DNA of 64,000 nt, taken from the NCBI GenBank assembly GCA_002205965.3, contig NADL03000002.1, positions 620,001 to 684,000 of the forward strand, in the 5' to 3' direction. Shown here in pieces: positions 46,606-58,900 of the stretch (position 1 is the first letter of the stretch; each line of letters starts with the position of its first letter). The DNA comes from Kappaphycus alvarezii. Lineage: Eukaryota; Rhodophyta; Florideophyceae; Gigartinales; Solieriaceae. Under the pieces are notes generated by a model. It was not told the origin of the DNA and did no database searches. It was given only the letters and a program-made list of their open reading frames with translations. The position numbers were made by a program, and so were the translations under genes.

Positions 46606-46869
46606 GAAGGAGAAACGAAGAAAGAGTGAAACAGGAGTGAATTCGAATGAGAGGTAGGAGCAGAAAGCAGATAAAGGGATTGAGGACTTTCGAAGGCGGG
46701 CTGCTCGGACCTGGACCGAAAGGTAGGCGAGTCAGCTGGCGCCACGGGAGCTTGATTGGCGTTCAACCATTTTCTTCGCCTCCCTCTCCTTTTAATTCTA
46801 GCTGACCTAGACTGACTTAGTAACGTAACACGCATTGCACTACAAAGTTCATCCATTAAAACCTCTTTC

Positions 46870-47290
46870 TCACCATGTTTCTCGACTGTACCTGACGCGT
46901 CCTCGTTGTTTTTTAACCTCTTCGCGCCGTTGAGCTACTAGCCACTTGAATCGATCGCCCAGAGTTTTACGGAATGGATTGTCCATGTGCATAAACACAA
47001 CGGACGGCATCATCTCTAGAAAGATTCTGAGAACTTTGTCGTAGAGCGTTTCACTCTCTCCCCACCTGAGAATGTGAGCATATGCGTAGCGCACGCAGCG
47101 TAGGAGGTAGAGTCATATGTCTCCAGAAAGCGTAATCGCTTAAGTTTCGACGTTCGAGGTCCCGCGGTACTCGATTCCAAAGGGGTAGTCGCACTGGAAT
47201 CGGCGGAATCAGAGAGAGGTGCTCCAGCGGAAGTCGGCGCTGTGGGCGCGGAAGGAGGGTCGAGCGGCAATGAAGGCGCGCGGTGGCAAA
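46870..47290 (-). CDS. Small Myb/SANT-like DNA-binding ORF (one frameshift)
   Basis: The minus-strand frame down to about 47,100 reads TSKLKRLRFLETYDSTS after a Ser/Ala/Pro-rich leader. The next frame (to 46,870) continues LRCVRYAYAHILRWGESETL, then FLEMMPSVVFMHMDNP, then KTLGDRFKWLVAQRREEVKK. A layout of aromatic helix, helix, then TLxDRFKxL resembles Myb/SANT-like or trihelix domains often linked to DNA transposons (inference). No ATG is visible at the start; the leader may extend right. It sits between gypsy 2 and the Tc1/mariner element. Confidence 0.45.
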
Positions 47291-47731
47291 GGAACGGGAG
47301 GGTTATTTCCGTCTGGGGTGACTGTCGCCGTGATGCAACTGCTCCGGCTGTGCTGAAGTTGACCTCAAGGTACAGGTCAACAGCACGAAAAGAGGAGAGG
47401 AACAGGTATCATGACCACGGGCACAAACGTTTTGGCGCCAATTTGGCGCCAGCTTGCACGAAACACTTCTTGTATAGAATGCGATTCCTGCGTGGTTTCG
47501 TTTTTAACTTGCTTATTTTTCGTGCACGTCATACAGTTGTGCAACTTGCAACACGTGTATACTAAATTTCTACGAAAAGTGATACTGCGTAAACTCTCTA
47601 ATGAAACAGTTCTCATTTTCGTATTATAACGATGGTTCTCATGCTGGCGTTCCTTCTCTACTGTTGTTTCGTATTGTAAATTTTTCATTGGTATTGTAGT
47701 ATGTAGGACTGCAGCGCCAGTGAACGGTACT

Positions 47732-47815
47732 TACAATCAGCGAAATAACTTTGGTACACTCTAAGAATCGATTTAATCTTCAAGTAACTCAAAAAGCTAT
47801 TTCTTTAAAACAAAC
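47732..47815. repeat. Left terminal inverted repeat of the Tc1/mariner element
   Basis: TACAATCAGCGAAATAACTT, then GGTACACTCTAAGAATC, TTAATCTTCAAGTAACTC and AAAAAG. It matches the reverse complement of 49,648-49,736 with scattered changes. Confidence 0.85.
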
Positions 47816-48119
47816 GCCAAATTTTAACTTTGCAATCTAAAATACATAAAAAACGTAGTTTGGAAACGTTTACATAAAAATTGTCAAAGTTGGCCGACTG
47901 GGGCTACCTGGGAGGGTGAAACATCATTGGAACAAACCAAGATTGCGAGCAATAATGCTCCAGGTGATATTTTAATAGTGCGTGGTCCCTCCACCTTGAT
48001 CTAATGTCTCCAAAAACGCCTGTCCATCAATTCGATCAATGAGTATATGAGTGAATATGGGATTTCATTCCAAACATTCACTAACGCAATCCAAAGCTCA
48101 TCAAGAGCCTCGTACTACC

Positions 48120-49430
48120 TACCGTTAGCATAGATCTTGCGCATCATGTACACTCAGAGGTTTTCTATGGATTGAGATCTGGGGATTGATCAGGCCAGGG
48201 AAACAATCGAACATCCTGGTCATTGAACCTCTCCTTTGCTTAATGCTCACGCGAGTTGGAGCATTATCATGCCGATAAATCCTCGTGGTCGGTATTTCTT
48301 CATCCACAAATGGTAGAATGCAGTCCTACATGACTTTTAAATAGTCCTTTGTCGCCTCTTTTCCTATCATTCTCCATAAATTTGTCTCCCAAACGTCAAA
48401 AATGCACCTCACACCATCACTTTGTAGTAATATGGACCCTTAAACAGACCACACACAGGTGGTTTGGTTTTTAGAAGCAAAGCTTCCTCGGGAGACCAGT
48501 CTAGGAGTCCAAGAAAGCTAAGTGGGTTGGCACGGTAGGCAACTGTAGGTCGCGCTGGGAATGTAGTAGGATGTCCTACGGTCCTCCGGGAATTTCACAG
48601 AATCACAGAAGTAAAAAGGTAGAATTTGGATGGGGGGTTCGTTGTTGGTTTGATGTGGGGCAGCCAAGGCCGACGAACCTAAGTAGTCGAAGTGCCACCT
48701 ACTGTGGCACTGTCAGCTAATTATTCCTACAGTAATTACTAAAATAAAGGGATAATTAAAGGAAAAGAAGTAATTGCCAGCGACCTTACACGTGGGCCTT
48801 AGACGTGGCAACTACACGTGGAATTGGAAAAAACAACCTGTCCATACTTTGTTAGACACAGTATGTCCGCGAAAAGTAAGGGCCAGATTCCTACACACTC
48901 TGCCACTACCACGTTGACATGGAGATAAAATCTTTTCTTTACCTCGCAGATCCCTCCAGTAGTAGTTATAGCCATCTGGATCTTCCAAATAGAACCGATT
49001 CTAATCAGAAAACAGAACCCGATTCCGTTGCTCCATACCCCACTGTACATTATTTCGAGCAAAAATCAGTCTCTTGTTTTGATGATCTTCAGTCAGCGGA
49101 GGACGCTTTTTGGCTTTTCGCCACACCAAATCTTTTTCCTTAGTAAGTTTTTTTTGTACACGACGCTTGGTGATGTCCAGTTGAAGACTTGTCATCAGTT
49201 TGGACGCCGGCTTGTCCCTTCTTTGCTTCTGTCTTTAAATGACGGCGACCTGCTTCAGAAATTTTTGGTGATCGTACACTTTTTTTTCTGTTATACCCGT
49301 TAGGGTCTTTTAAGAAGTTGTATAATACCATTCGACTTCGTTCCACTCTTCTTGTCATTTCGGCGGTACTCAACCCTTCATGGTGCAATGCTACAATTCG
49401 TTCTTGCTCAAATTTTGTTAGACGCTTTTC
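48120..49430 (-). pseudogene. Tc1/mariner transposase, broken
   Basis: Reads ALHHEGLSTAEMTRRVERSR and VLYNFLKDPNGYNRKK (paired HTH), SLQLDITKRRVQKKL, LVWRKAKKRPPLTEDHQNKR and NVQWGMEQRNRVLFSD with the first catalytic Asp. After the insertion it continues with YRHDNAPTRVSI (second Asp) and, in another frame, RLFPWPDQSPDLNP. The expected catalytic D/E in the NPIEN box is lost because a base is missing, giving NP-stop. At least three frame changes are present. Confidence 0.85.
48440..48835. mobile_element. About 0.4-kb insertion inside the Tc1/mariner transposase
   Basis: Transposase similarity stops near 48,840 and resumes near 48,440. The intervening sequence is not transposase-like. It contains ACACGTGGGCC and CACGTGG words at its right end and a small inverted repeat AGTGCCACC/GTGGCACT at 48,690-48,712. 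It could be a solo LTR or a short non-autonomous element; its termini were not resolved. Confidence 0.45.
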
Positions 49431-49647
49431 TGTTCTCTTTTTTGCTATTTTTGATTCACAGGGGTTGAGCGGTTGTCAAAGCGTGACTGCTGGCGCTGCC
49501 TCTGGCGGGAACTGCAGCTGGAGCGAAATGTGCCAATGTTTTTCACCCATCTGAAAGCTCTCGCCTGGTAAGTTTTACAATTTTCATGTCAGCGTATCAA
49601 AAAAGCGGTTTTAGATGCATCACAGGCTGCGATATTCAAATTAGCCT

Positions 49648-49736
49648 TTTTAAAGAAAAGGCTTTACTTTTTGAGTTATTGGAAGATTAATGAGATTTTT
49701 AGGGTGTGCCAAAGTTATTTCTCGCAGTGCACTGTA
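49648..49736. repeat. Right terminal inverted repeat of the Tc1/mariner element
   Basis: The reverse complement begins TACAGTGCACTGCGAGAAAT, then AACTTTGGCACACCC, TTAATCTTCCAATAACTC and AAAAAG. The outer end carries the CAGT start typical of Tc1 ends next to TA. Confidence 0.85.
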
Positions 49737-52700
49737 GGCCAAGCACTGCGATTTTTCTCCTCGCCCTGGTGCAGCAATTATTGAAACCTAATAGCAACCT
49801 TGACAAAGCCATCGATTTTCCTCGCTTTTCCTTGCGGAGGTTTTCGGTCATGGCTCTTCTCAATTACACGTAGTAGAGCAAATCTATTACAACTCAAAAA
49901 TGTTGACTCTAGAACACTGCTTTGGAGACGCAATTTTTGGCGCAAACTAAATCAAACCTAGTTTCTATCCTCCATAGCACTGCCCTCATACAAGGACAGA
50001 GCTCTTTGCCATACAAATATATGCAATAATGGGGTGACTAAAAAACATTTGGGGGCATGTAAATATTTATTGGAAAAGACACTCTAGAACTATAGAATTT
50101 TAGTAAAATGTTGGTCAGCAGCTTAAAAATCTATCATAGTTTGGCTAAAGCATCCAACGGCAGATATTACGAGGGTAAAATGTGGCAAATTAGCACTAAA
50201 ATCGAAGGTTATCCAGTTTTAGAAAGTGAGGAACTCGAACCAGTGTTAAAATTAACGCAATTTTTGTTTTTATAGAGAATCAATACTGTTTAGACTATAG
50301 GCTAGTAAAAAATAGATGGAAAAATATTTTATCTTAAAAAATATTACCCTATATTTTGTCTTCATAAGAGGAAAATTGTCCGATAGACACTATTTGTGGC
50401 CTCTATCAATCAATTTGAGTAATATTTAATACAAATCAAACGCAACAAATGTCAATGATTCCAAGTTTAAATAGAATGAATTTAAAATATAGAGTAGTCA
50501 TTTCATAGTCTGCATTCCGGCCACGGCACGACTTTCCCTCTTTCCCGACCTGAACAGCGGTAGTAGCTCTTAAAAAATTCTACACCTCTCCTCCCAATGC
50601 ACATTCAATCTCCTGCCCAAAGTCACTTTCTACTACGAGCTAGTCAACTGATGTGCCAAGAATCTCTTTGGCTGCACTCATGATTTAACAAACGCCTCCG
50701 TGATATCACAGTTTACAAATACAAGGGCAGAACTCATGAACCACCGAACATACGATGCGGAAAGTCCTCTCGGGCACAGGATTACCTTCTATAGAACATT
50801 GTGTGCAGCTCAACGCACTTTAGATTAGATACGGAGTTCGTGAAACTTTTTTTGGAAGGTACATAGCGACTTGGGAGCCACGTTTCCACACTTTCTCAAG
50901 AAACAGCGAAGCTCTTACAGTAAGCTCGAACATAGGCTAGAAGTAAAATACTAACTTGTTTGCGATATTTAAGCACACACAGAAGTTTAAATGATTTGAA
51001 TGATAGTTCTAGGATGTCCGTAGTGTCTAAATTGTACCTAATCGAGAGTTTTGCAAGTTTAATTATCGATAGATATGGTCCCATGTACCTGAAAAATCGT
51101 CCAAGTGTTTCATAACTTAACGCAGTCTCTGAAAAGTATTCGACTTCTGCCAATATTGTGGAAAATGTGTTCCAGCGCTTTGATAAGCCAGTATCATAAT
51201 TCTAATGAAGCTTTGTGTCAGAAATAACAGTGGAGCTTGTGTTTTGTATGTGGCATTGGTTTGATGGACGACCTTAAACTAGCAACGGCCTTTCTACGCT
51301 GAGAATCAGTAGAACGTATGTTTCTGTAAGAAATGACCATCTTGAGCACCACTTCCGTTCTTTGCTGTTAGTTGTCATTATCTGTAGCAATTTAAAATCA
51401 TTTTCACTCTTTCCCTGTAGCTGCTTACGCCTAATAAAAAGATCCATGAAAACAATTGTCCGCTTCATCGTCCCTTGTATCTATTTTATCATTTTGGCCA
51501 GCTTTACTTCGGATTTTCGTTGAATTTTGGCCAACTTCTTCTTCTTTATTCTAATAGGGCATCTTTTTTGATTTATATACGTTTCATATTTGCATTCATG
51601 CGAGCTACATGATCCAAAAAGTTCCCTTTTGATGGAAACAAACTTCCTGTTGGTGCCTTCCTGCTCCCGTTTCACACGGTATCCGACGGCACCGTTACTG
51701 ATTCCACTGTATATATAACACTAAAATGTGGCTGAAGGCTGATTTAATATGCAGCATTAACATATAAGAACTAAGGTGCATCCTGAAACTACCCAATACT
51801 GTGCTTTATTCCTGCGTACATGCGATAGAGTTGCAATTGTTATTCCTGAATATCTTCTTCATAGACGCCAGATATTTTTTGTGACTATATATTTTTCCTC
51901 GCAGCAGTTTAATGTTGAAAAGTTCTCGATAGTGGGTCCCTTTTTTAACGTAACAAGTTCACAGTACGTTGAACTCCACGACTAGCGCACCAGAACTGCA
52001 ATGATTTCCAAAATTGTACTCTCTTTGGTTCTTTCCTTAAAGAGATTTTCTGTCCCGGCATTCTGCAACAACAAGAAAATCACATACTAAATACTAGTTA
52101 CAGTTTCCTCGATCGGTACACTTGTTGTATGTAGGGTATTGCGTCGAAATATGCCGTAGAGGATTGTTTGGTGTTTGGGCAGCTTGCGTTGTACTTGTGA
52201 TATCATGCAGTATTCAGGACGCATTTTTGCCTTTTCTTTCGGCTTTTGGTCGCAAAGATTACACATTTCATTTTGGCGGTTTTGGACAGTTCATTGATGA
52301 TGTCAGAGTGCGGGAAACTGTGGAGACGTGAGACAATATGGAGCGGGTAGTTTGAGAGAACTTTGTGGATCTGCCAGTGATTTTTGACATGTAATAGCTG
52401 CAACGCAGTCAGCGGAGGAGAAGTTATTGGTGCAGAGCTTATTTTTGGCGTGAAAAAAAGCCGATTATTTCTCATAAAGCTACGTAATTTTTTGTAGTTA
52501 AATAAAACAAGACACTAAATAGCCTCAGCGCTAAAAATAGCCCAAAATATTCCTGAGCTTAGACTGTTTTCGAGCTGGCGCGAAATTTTTAGCTCCGAAG
52601 TAGCCGTTTTGGTACCGGTCGGGTTTCCCTTGACGCAAAATGTTGGCTCAAAAATTGGAAATGGAGACATAATAAGTTTGCTTCTAATTCAGTCCCTCTC

Positions 52701-54930
52701 TAGACTAACTATTATATCTGCACTTTTTATGCTATTGACTGCCACCGCTGGTTTTACGCAGGTAGAGTAGCGTTAAGACGAATGGTTGAACAAGAAAGCC
52801 TGTATTAGCTTGCTGCCCCCTTTGCTACATACAGTTTGTTTGGTTCTCAAATCTTGAATTTCGCAAGCCATCTCTTGACACATAAGCTGCCTTTCTAAAT
52901 TAAAGCTATTGCTCCAATTTTGAGTTTAGACTTCAGAAAGAAAGTAGAAAGGCTTCGTAGTACGATCAATACTGTATATATCTAAAGCTGATAGGCTACT
53001 TATGTATAGAAAAGCGAAACCTACATCATAGTTCTTCTCTCCGCCGGAAAAGATGATAAAATCAAGCACAGAAACCTCTTTCATACCCACGGATGCAGAA
53101 ATGACTCGACTGGTATCTACAATACATTATAATACTAGTGGTTAGGATCTTTATTTGATCATTTTCAATATGACGGTGTTATACCTATTTTAATGGCTGT
53201 TATTGTTTCCGTAAATGTTTTGAAAGATTTTTGGATATTTCTAAACATTTTGGCTAATATGGAGCAAATGAGAATAGTAAGTAGATGAGATCGTAAATTT
53301 GATGAGATCGTAAATTTGTTTCCGATATATATATGTAAGTCGATTAAAACTAACCTAATAGTTTAATGTACATATTAAAACTATATTTGATAACCCGCTC
53401 CTAAATATAGGCTTCGGCAAAGAATATGTTTATCCATGTGAAATTTATAATATGCTTATAGAAAGTACGGAGATCTATCCCCAGATGTTAATAGTCGTCC
53501 AAATTACAGATTCGAGGAAGTAATCAATGAACGACATAGGCGCAGGAAATATGAAGAAGGATTCATTTTACGGTTTCCTACATATTTTTGTGTGTGATAA
53601 TGAAGTAAAAAAATAAGTATTAGACCGTATGCACCCCAATCGAATATTCAACGATTTCGGGAATCTTAAATGCCAGATGATTCATTTTCGGACAAAATCG
53701 TGCTCGAGGACGAAACGTGTCATTACATTGAATGAACTTACTCCCATTAGATACAAAACTTGGAATTCTAGATATTAGAATTCATCTGGATAGTTTAAAT
53801 GTAGATATCCGGCATTAGTGGAGTTGAAGTCCCCGATAAGGAACCTTTTGTCTCTCTCCAGAGTCTCCAATCGGTTTTCAAGCGAATAACTCAAATCATT
53901 CTCAATCAAAAATAGTGGCGCGAACTAAAATCCTATATTTGCATAAGCAACTAGCCATCTATATGCGAAAGTTCTATATCTTGCTGGTATTTTTTTAAAA
54001 GACCTCAAATATCGAAGAAAACCTCGTCAGTTCCACCCGTCCTCACTAAAGATATAATCTTATAAAAAGGTTGTTCCTTGAATAGTCCACATCCCAAGAA
54101 TTTAGCCGTTCGGCAATACATATTGCGTAAATTCCTCCCCTGAAAGATAATATAGGTGCACCTACTAGATTTAGCGCGACTGAAGGTGCCGATGATATCC
54201 TGTTTAAAATTCGTATATTCCTGACAATAATTGAATCAACAAAACTTTAGTCTGATATATCTTCGGCAAAGGCACGAAATTTAGCGCAGCTGGATTTCCC
54301 CAAATAATTTCAACAGAAAATTTCTCGAAAGTAAGATCCATTTCGGGATTCCATCTACCCTGTGCTTCCAAATAGAATTTTAACGGACCAAGGTTCACCA
54401 CTCGGAAATAAATTATTTCACCTTATTATCCATTTGTACAACAAGATTGATAAACTGTGAATTGTTTTCCACTCATTTTTGGTATTAAGAGAGAGATATA
54501 ACGAGCCGCTACGTCAAATATAACCCAAAGTGAGGTGAAATAGTCCAAGTAAAGATAAAAATCTAACCCTATCCTGTTCTCCAAAATTACAGAAAAAAAA
54601 CTAGGGCTAGAATTACTAGTTGCTTCCGATTTCATGCTTGGAGAGTTTACTCAAATTTAAACAGCCTTACACCCCCTGTCCTCAAGAGATATATTATTTG
54701 GACGCAAAATAATCTCTGAAACTGCTCGTAAATAAGTTGAAATGCAAATGGAAAAACTCCGAATCTAATGGGCTGTGTGGTGATCACTCTTTATAGCCAG
54801 GTTACGTAATGTTCCTTCGGAGCGAAAAGACATTTTTTAGAGTATCGATAGATAAATGGGTACAAGAGAGTTTTGCGGTATTCATATTGAGAAAAATTTG
54901 CCTTAGTGCTCGAATGAGACAAAGTGAAGC
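49737..54930. other. AT-rich stretch, no gene recognised
   Basis: Markedly AT-richer than the left half of the window, with only short ORFs and no domains that I recognise on either strand. It probably contains the decayed 5' half (gag, integrase) of the copia relic at 54.9 kb, but I could not place any motif. Confidence 0.4.
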
Positions 54931-54939
54931 TAGAACTTT

Positions 54940-55930
54940 CAACATTGCTCAATTTAATTCTGAAATGACCCGCAGGCCCTGGAATCAACATTCATCACGG
55001 AATTTGGACGCTCCTTTTCCCAATGTAAATAACATGATAGCGACTTAATATTGGAGACCTAGAAATTTCACCAGAGCAATGAACTTTCTAAGAGTGCTGA
55101 GATGAATGACATTAAAAAAAGAAATTAACGCTTTAGTCAAACGAGGGTCATTTAAAGTAGTTCACGAAGAAGTCCCAACGGATGGAAATTTTCTTCAAAG
55201 ACGATCAGTGTTTTGAAATTTTAAATTCACTGACGGGAAATTCAAGTATAAAGATCGAGAAATAAACGATGGAAATAGAGATAAATAAAAAAGCACTTGG
55301 AATTTATCTTTGGCTACTGAAAAAGAATAATTTAGACGTTTCTTAGCTTTGACTGCAATCTTCGGGTTTAATGAGCGGATAAAAGAAATTAAACAATCCT
55401 AATTTCACTCCTTCGAGCCTCTGTAACAGAAATTTCATCAGAGAACCCGTTACGGAATTTGAAATTGAACCAGGCTAGGTCCAAAAGTTTCTCCTATCAC
55501 TGCATGAAATATGAGATACAAGAGATTTTTGACATAAACCAATCAACTTGAATCACCGAGAAGTGTTTAAAATGAAGTTGATTAGCGTAGAAAAAATTTA
55601 CTTTGTTGCGAAGTACCTAGAATCTAAATTGCGGCTCAAGTTCTTTGTACTGGACGAAAATAATGGGATTTTTTCGTAGATCAGACAGCTTACCTGTGAA
55701 AATTGGAATACCAGTATAAATAAGCATATTCCGAATATTTCATGTAAATGGATAGAGGAGCTTGATTGTTGGAAAACTAGAGATTTGACTTCTGTAAAGT
55801 GGGAAAAATCGCGTAAATCACTAAGGAAATCTTCATCAAAATCGGTCCCAAACATTGAGATCATTTGGCAAGGATATCAATTATGCAGTTGAAAATCTCA
55901 TTTCTATCAAATATACAAAATTGGACCTTG
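54940..55930 (+). mobile_element. Copia reverse transcriptase relic with in-frame stops
   Basis: Plus-strand frame from 55,119 reads KEINALVKRGSFKVVHEEVP and TDGNFLQRRSVF, stop, KFTDGKFKYKDREINDGNR. This matches the conserved copia block KEIxxLxxRGTFKVV...P...ILxxRFVL. Later ATEKE, stop, FRRFLALTAIFGF (55,310-55,375) matches the following segment. In-frame TGA and TAA codons interrupt it repeatedly. It belongs to the same general copia group as the fragment at 22-23.6 kb. Confidence 0.7.
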
Positions 55931-58900
55931 GCCCTGTGAGTCACTGGTCTCTCCGACTCTTCTCTCCATCAGCAAAGAATCCTCATCAAAAGTAGGCCAT
56001 GGTTCTTCCTCGCCTACGCAAAAAATTAGCTCCTAATAATTTTAGTTCCTATAAGTCTTGAAGCGTTCAAAACTCTGCAATGTACGCTGACTGTTCAAAA
56101 TTTCCGTAGCTATATAAACAGAACTTGGCATGTTTCTAGACAGGACTGCAGGTGTCTAGCCCGTGACGGATATTGAAAGTCCCCTTCATTTCATTTCTGA
56201 AGGCTCACTAACATCCGAGACGCGAGCAGTGCTCGATGTCACAGACTCAAAAGGGGGGTTTCCCGATAGAGAGATCCCAGATATCATTTTCACAAGAAGT
56301 AGCAGAAACTTTGAAAATAAACATACAGGGCCCACGGGCTCTCTTGAAAAAGGTATTCACTAATTGCCTACTGTACATAGAACCAGATCAATGGATGAGA
56401 CGCTCAAAGGAAGTAACTTGAATATATGTCTTTAATTGATACGAAGTTCGAACACATCGGCCACGCATAACTGATCCGACGAAGTACTGGCACACCAATT
56501 TAGAGGTTTTGGAATAGATTTAGTCCCGTAGAAATCTTCTGATTCTATAAACTCCCTTAGATTATAAATGACGTCAAACAGCAGTAAACTTGAGAACCAA
56601 ATCTACTGAATAATGAAAAATTAAATGCCACTGCAAAACATTGATATAAAGATTTAAAATCCATCATAGCGCAGATTATGGAGAATCCGCAGGCTAGAGG
56701 GTTTTAAGAGAGTCCATCCTGAGTCTCTACCGCTCTTTGTTGGACCTTTAAGCCTAAGACTTACAAAGTAGACTTCACAAGTGTTCAAAATACGCATTTC
56801 TATATTCGCATATTACTCAACCAAAATCCTGTGGTTCTTCTAGTTATTGATACTGGGACAAATTGGAACTGCATAAATAGATACAAACGGTCTGCCTTTT
56901 CCAGAGACCATGTATATATATGCGCAATTTTTGTGGTTTTCGCGAGACCCTGGGCCATCAATAAGCACGACTACCCTAAGATTTTTCCTACACAAACAAT
57001 TCAACTCAGCCCAAACCTGTGCTTTACCATCTTTCCCACTGTCTTTCTTCGAACTAGAACTGACCACGAATAATCAAAGGATACACCTCATTCGCTCTCC
57101 GTTTACAAAGATGACTGTTCCAAATTCTACAACTTTACTTACAGTACCAGGCGTAGTCATCGACTCTTCGTCGATTCTCTGGTTTCTGGAAGGATCTTCA
57201 CAGCTTCCTGTGAAAATATAGCAATATCCAGGGGCCATATTGAAAATTTTGACGGTTAAATATTCACTGAATACCATATTGTTGGTGTTCAGCGTAATAT
57301 TTTCATCGACACTATAATTTATAGGACAGTATCCACGGTGCGCATTGTTTAGGCCTACTAATATGGTTTTCTACACCCTGAGAGGGAATATTATTGATAA
57401 TTTATTCAAGCATTGAAGAAGTCATAGGGTGCCCTTGACAAAGTTTTATGCCCCGTCCATTCTCAAAGGATATTATCATTCCGTTCTCAGTCTCGAATAA
57501 CTAGCCCACTTACACTTTTATAAAATACTGATCCTTATTTGTGGTTACAAAAAGCTACAATAGATCGTCAACCATTGCAGAAAAGAAGAAATTCTCGCCT
57601 TATGTGCTGTACTGTGCAACCAAACATTACCAGTCTGATTGATTCATATTTTATCCGGTTAATACATGACATTGAACCGTATCGTGAGATACTACCTAGA
57701 TTAATCTGGCTGCATTACCACTTATTTGATTTTTCTGAAACAAGTTTGAGGGAGAAATAAAGGCTTGAGAGGAAAAATTAATAACTTCCGAAAAGAGTTA
57801 CCATACGATTGCAGGTTATTTTAGAGAATAATACGTGGTCTCTGAACCTGAAAATGTCAAATTTGGTCTGTCTCTTGGATAATTTTCGTTTTGAGGTATC
57901 AATAGAGGTAAAAACGCAACGCGTCTCTTTTTTGTAAAGGATTATTCATCTTTTTTGACTGTCGTTAATGATTATTAGCCACACTCGCTTCGGTTGGCCT
58001 TTCCGAAAGTTTACGGTAAATAGGTATGGAATCTGCTCAGTTCTGAGACAACCTTGGTCTTATTTAATATCAACTACCTCTTCAGCCATATTCTATCGAA
58101 AAGAAAATAAAGAGTTGTAAGGATATACATAATATTTTGCTTTGGTTCTCTAATCAATTTTCACATATCCAAGGTTCTAGCCGTCAAGTTGAACTATTGA
58201 ATCGTGTCTAGTCCTTTCTTTAACGTCATAGTCGGCTATCCGACCATCACAAACGTTCAACTTATGATTTTGAGTTACTGCGCCTTTTTGGATACATCGG
58301 ATCCGAAGAGGTAGTTCTTTCGTAGAAATTCGACTCGGAAGAACCCTAAAATCAAATTCTAATATTTTAGGAAATGATAAATTACAGAGAATAAATTCCC
58401 TAAGATATCCATGGCATTTTCCACTAGAACGTGTCCTCTGAAGAAAACATAGCACCAGAGCTCGGGGAATATATCAACACGAATGGTAGTAAAATGAATA
58501 AGTATCCAGATGAGAAGTTCGCAGCAGCCGTTTGAGATGATGAAGGAGAAGAAGATGAAGAAGAAAGCAAAGGTGCGCATTAAGCACACCTGGAAAACCT
58601 GAACGAGAGAACGAAAGTAGAGATAATTTTTCGCTCCGTAGTAGCAAACAGGACTCGTCTACAATGAAAAAGTTTACTCCTATTTTTGTACCGCAGAAGC
58701 CCGCTTCTGAGTTGAAATTCGAAGAATTTCAACCTTTGAGCTACCAAAGTGCCCTCCCGTCAAACACAGGTAATTCGCTAGAGAGATTAAACACTAAAAT
58801 TACTTTCATTGTACAAAATTCACCATTTGAATGATCATTGGTCGCCCTCATAGTCATCTAGGACGAAAAAAATTGTTTCACCCCCTCGAAGGCCTTATTA

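Larger units (their letters stand above)
47732..49736 (-). mobile_element. Tc1/mariner DNA transposon (inactive)
   Basis: About 2.0 kb bounded by terminal inverted repeats of about 85 bp and TA dinucleotides, with minus-strand remnants of a Tc1-type transposase. Order on the minus strand: HTH (49,430-49,200), first catalytic Asp (about 49,005), then PDLNP box (about 48,175). An unrelated 0.4-kb block interrupts it. Confidence 0.85.

Noticed and set aside
46606..46868. 3' LTR of gypsy 2
   Set aside because: I compared it by eye with the region before 42,531 and found no shared end (CAAGCATTACA) or GTAC block, so I do not call it.
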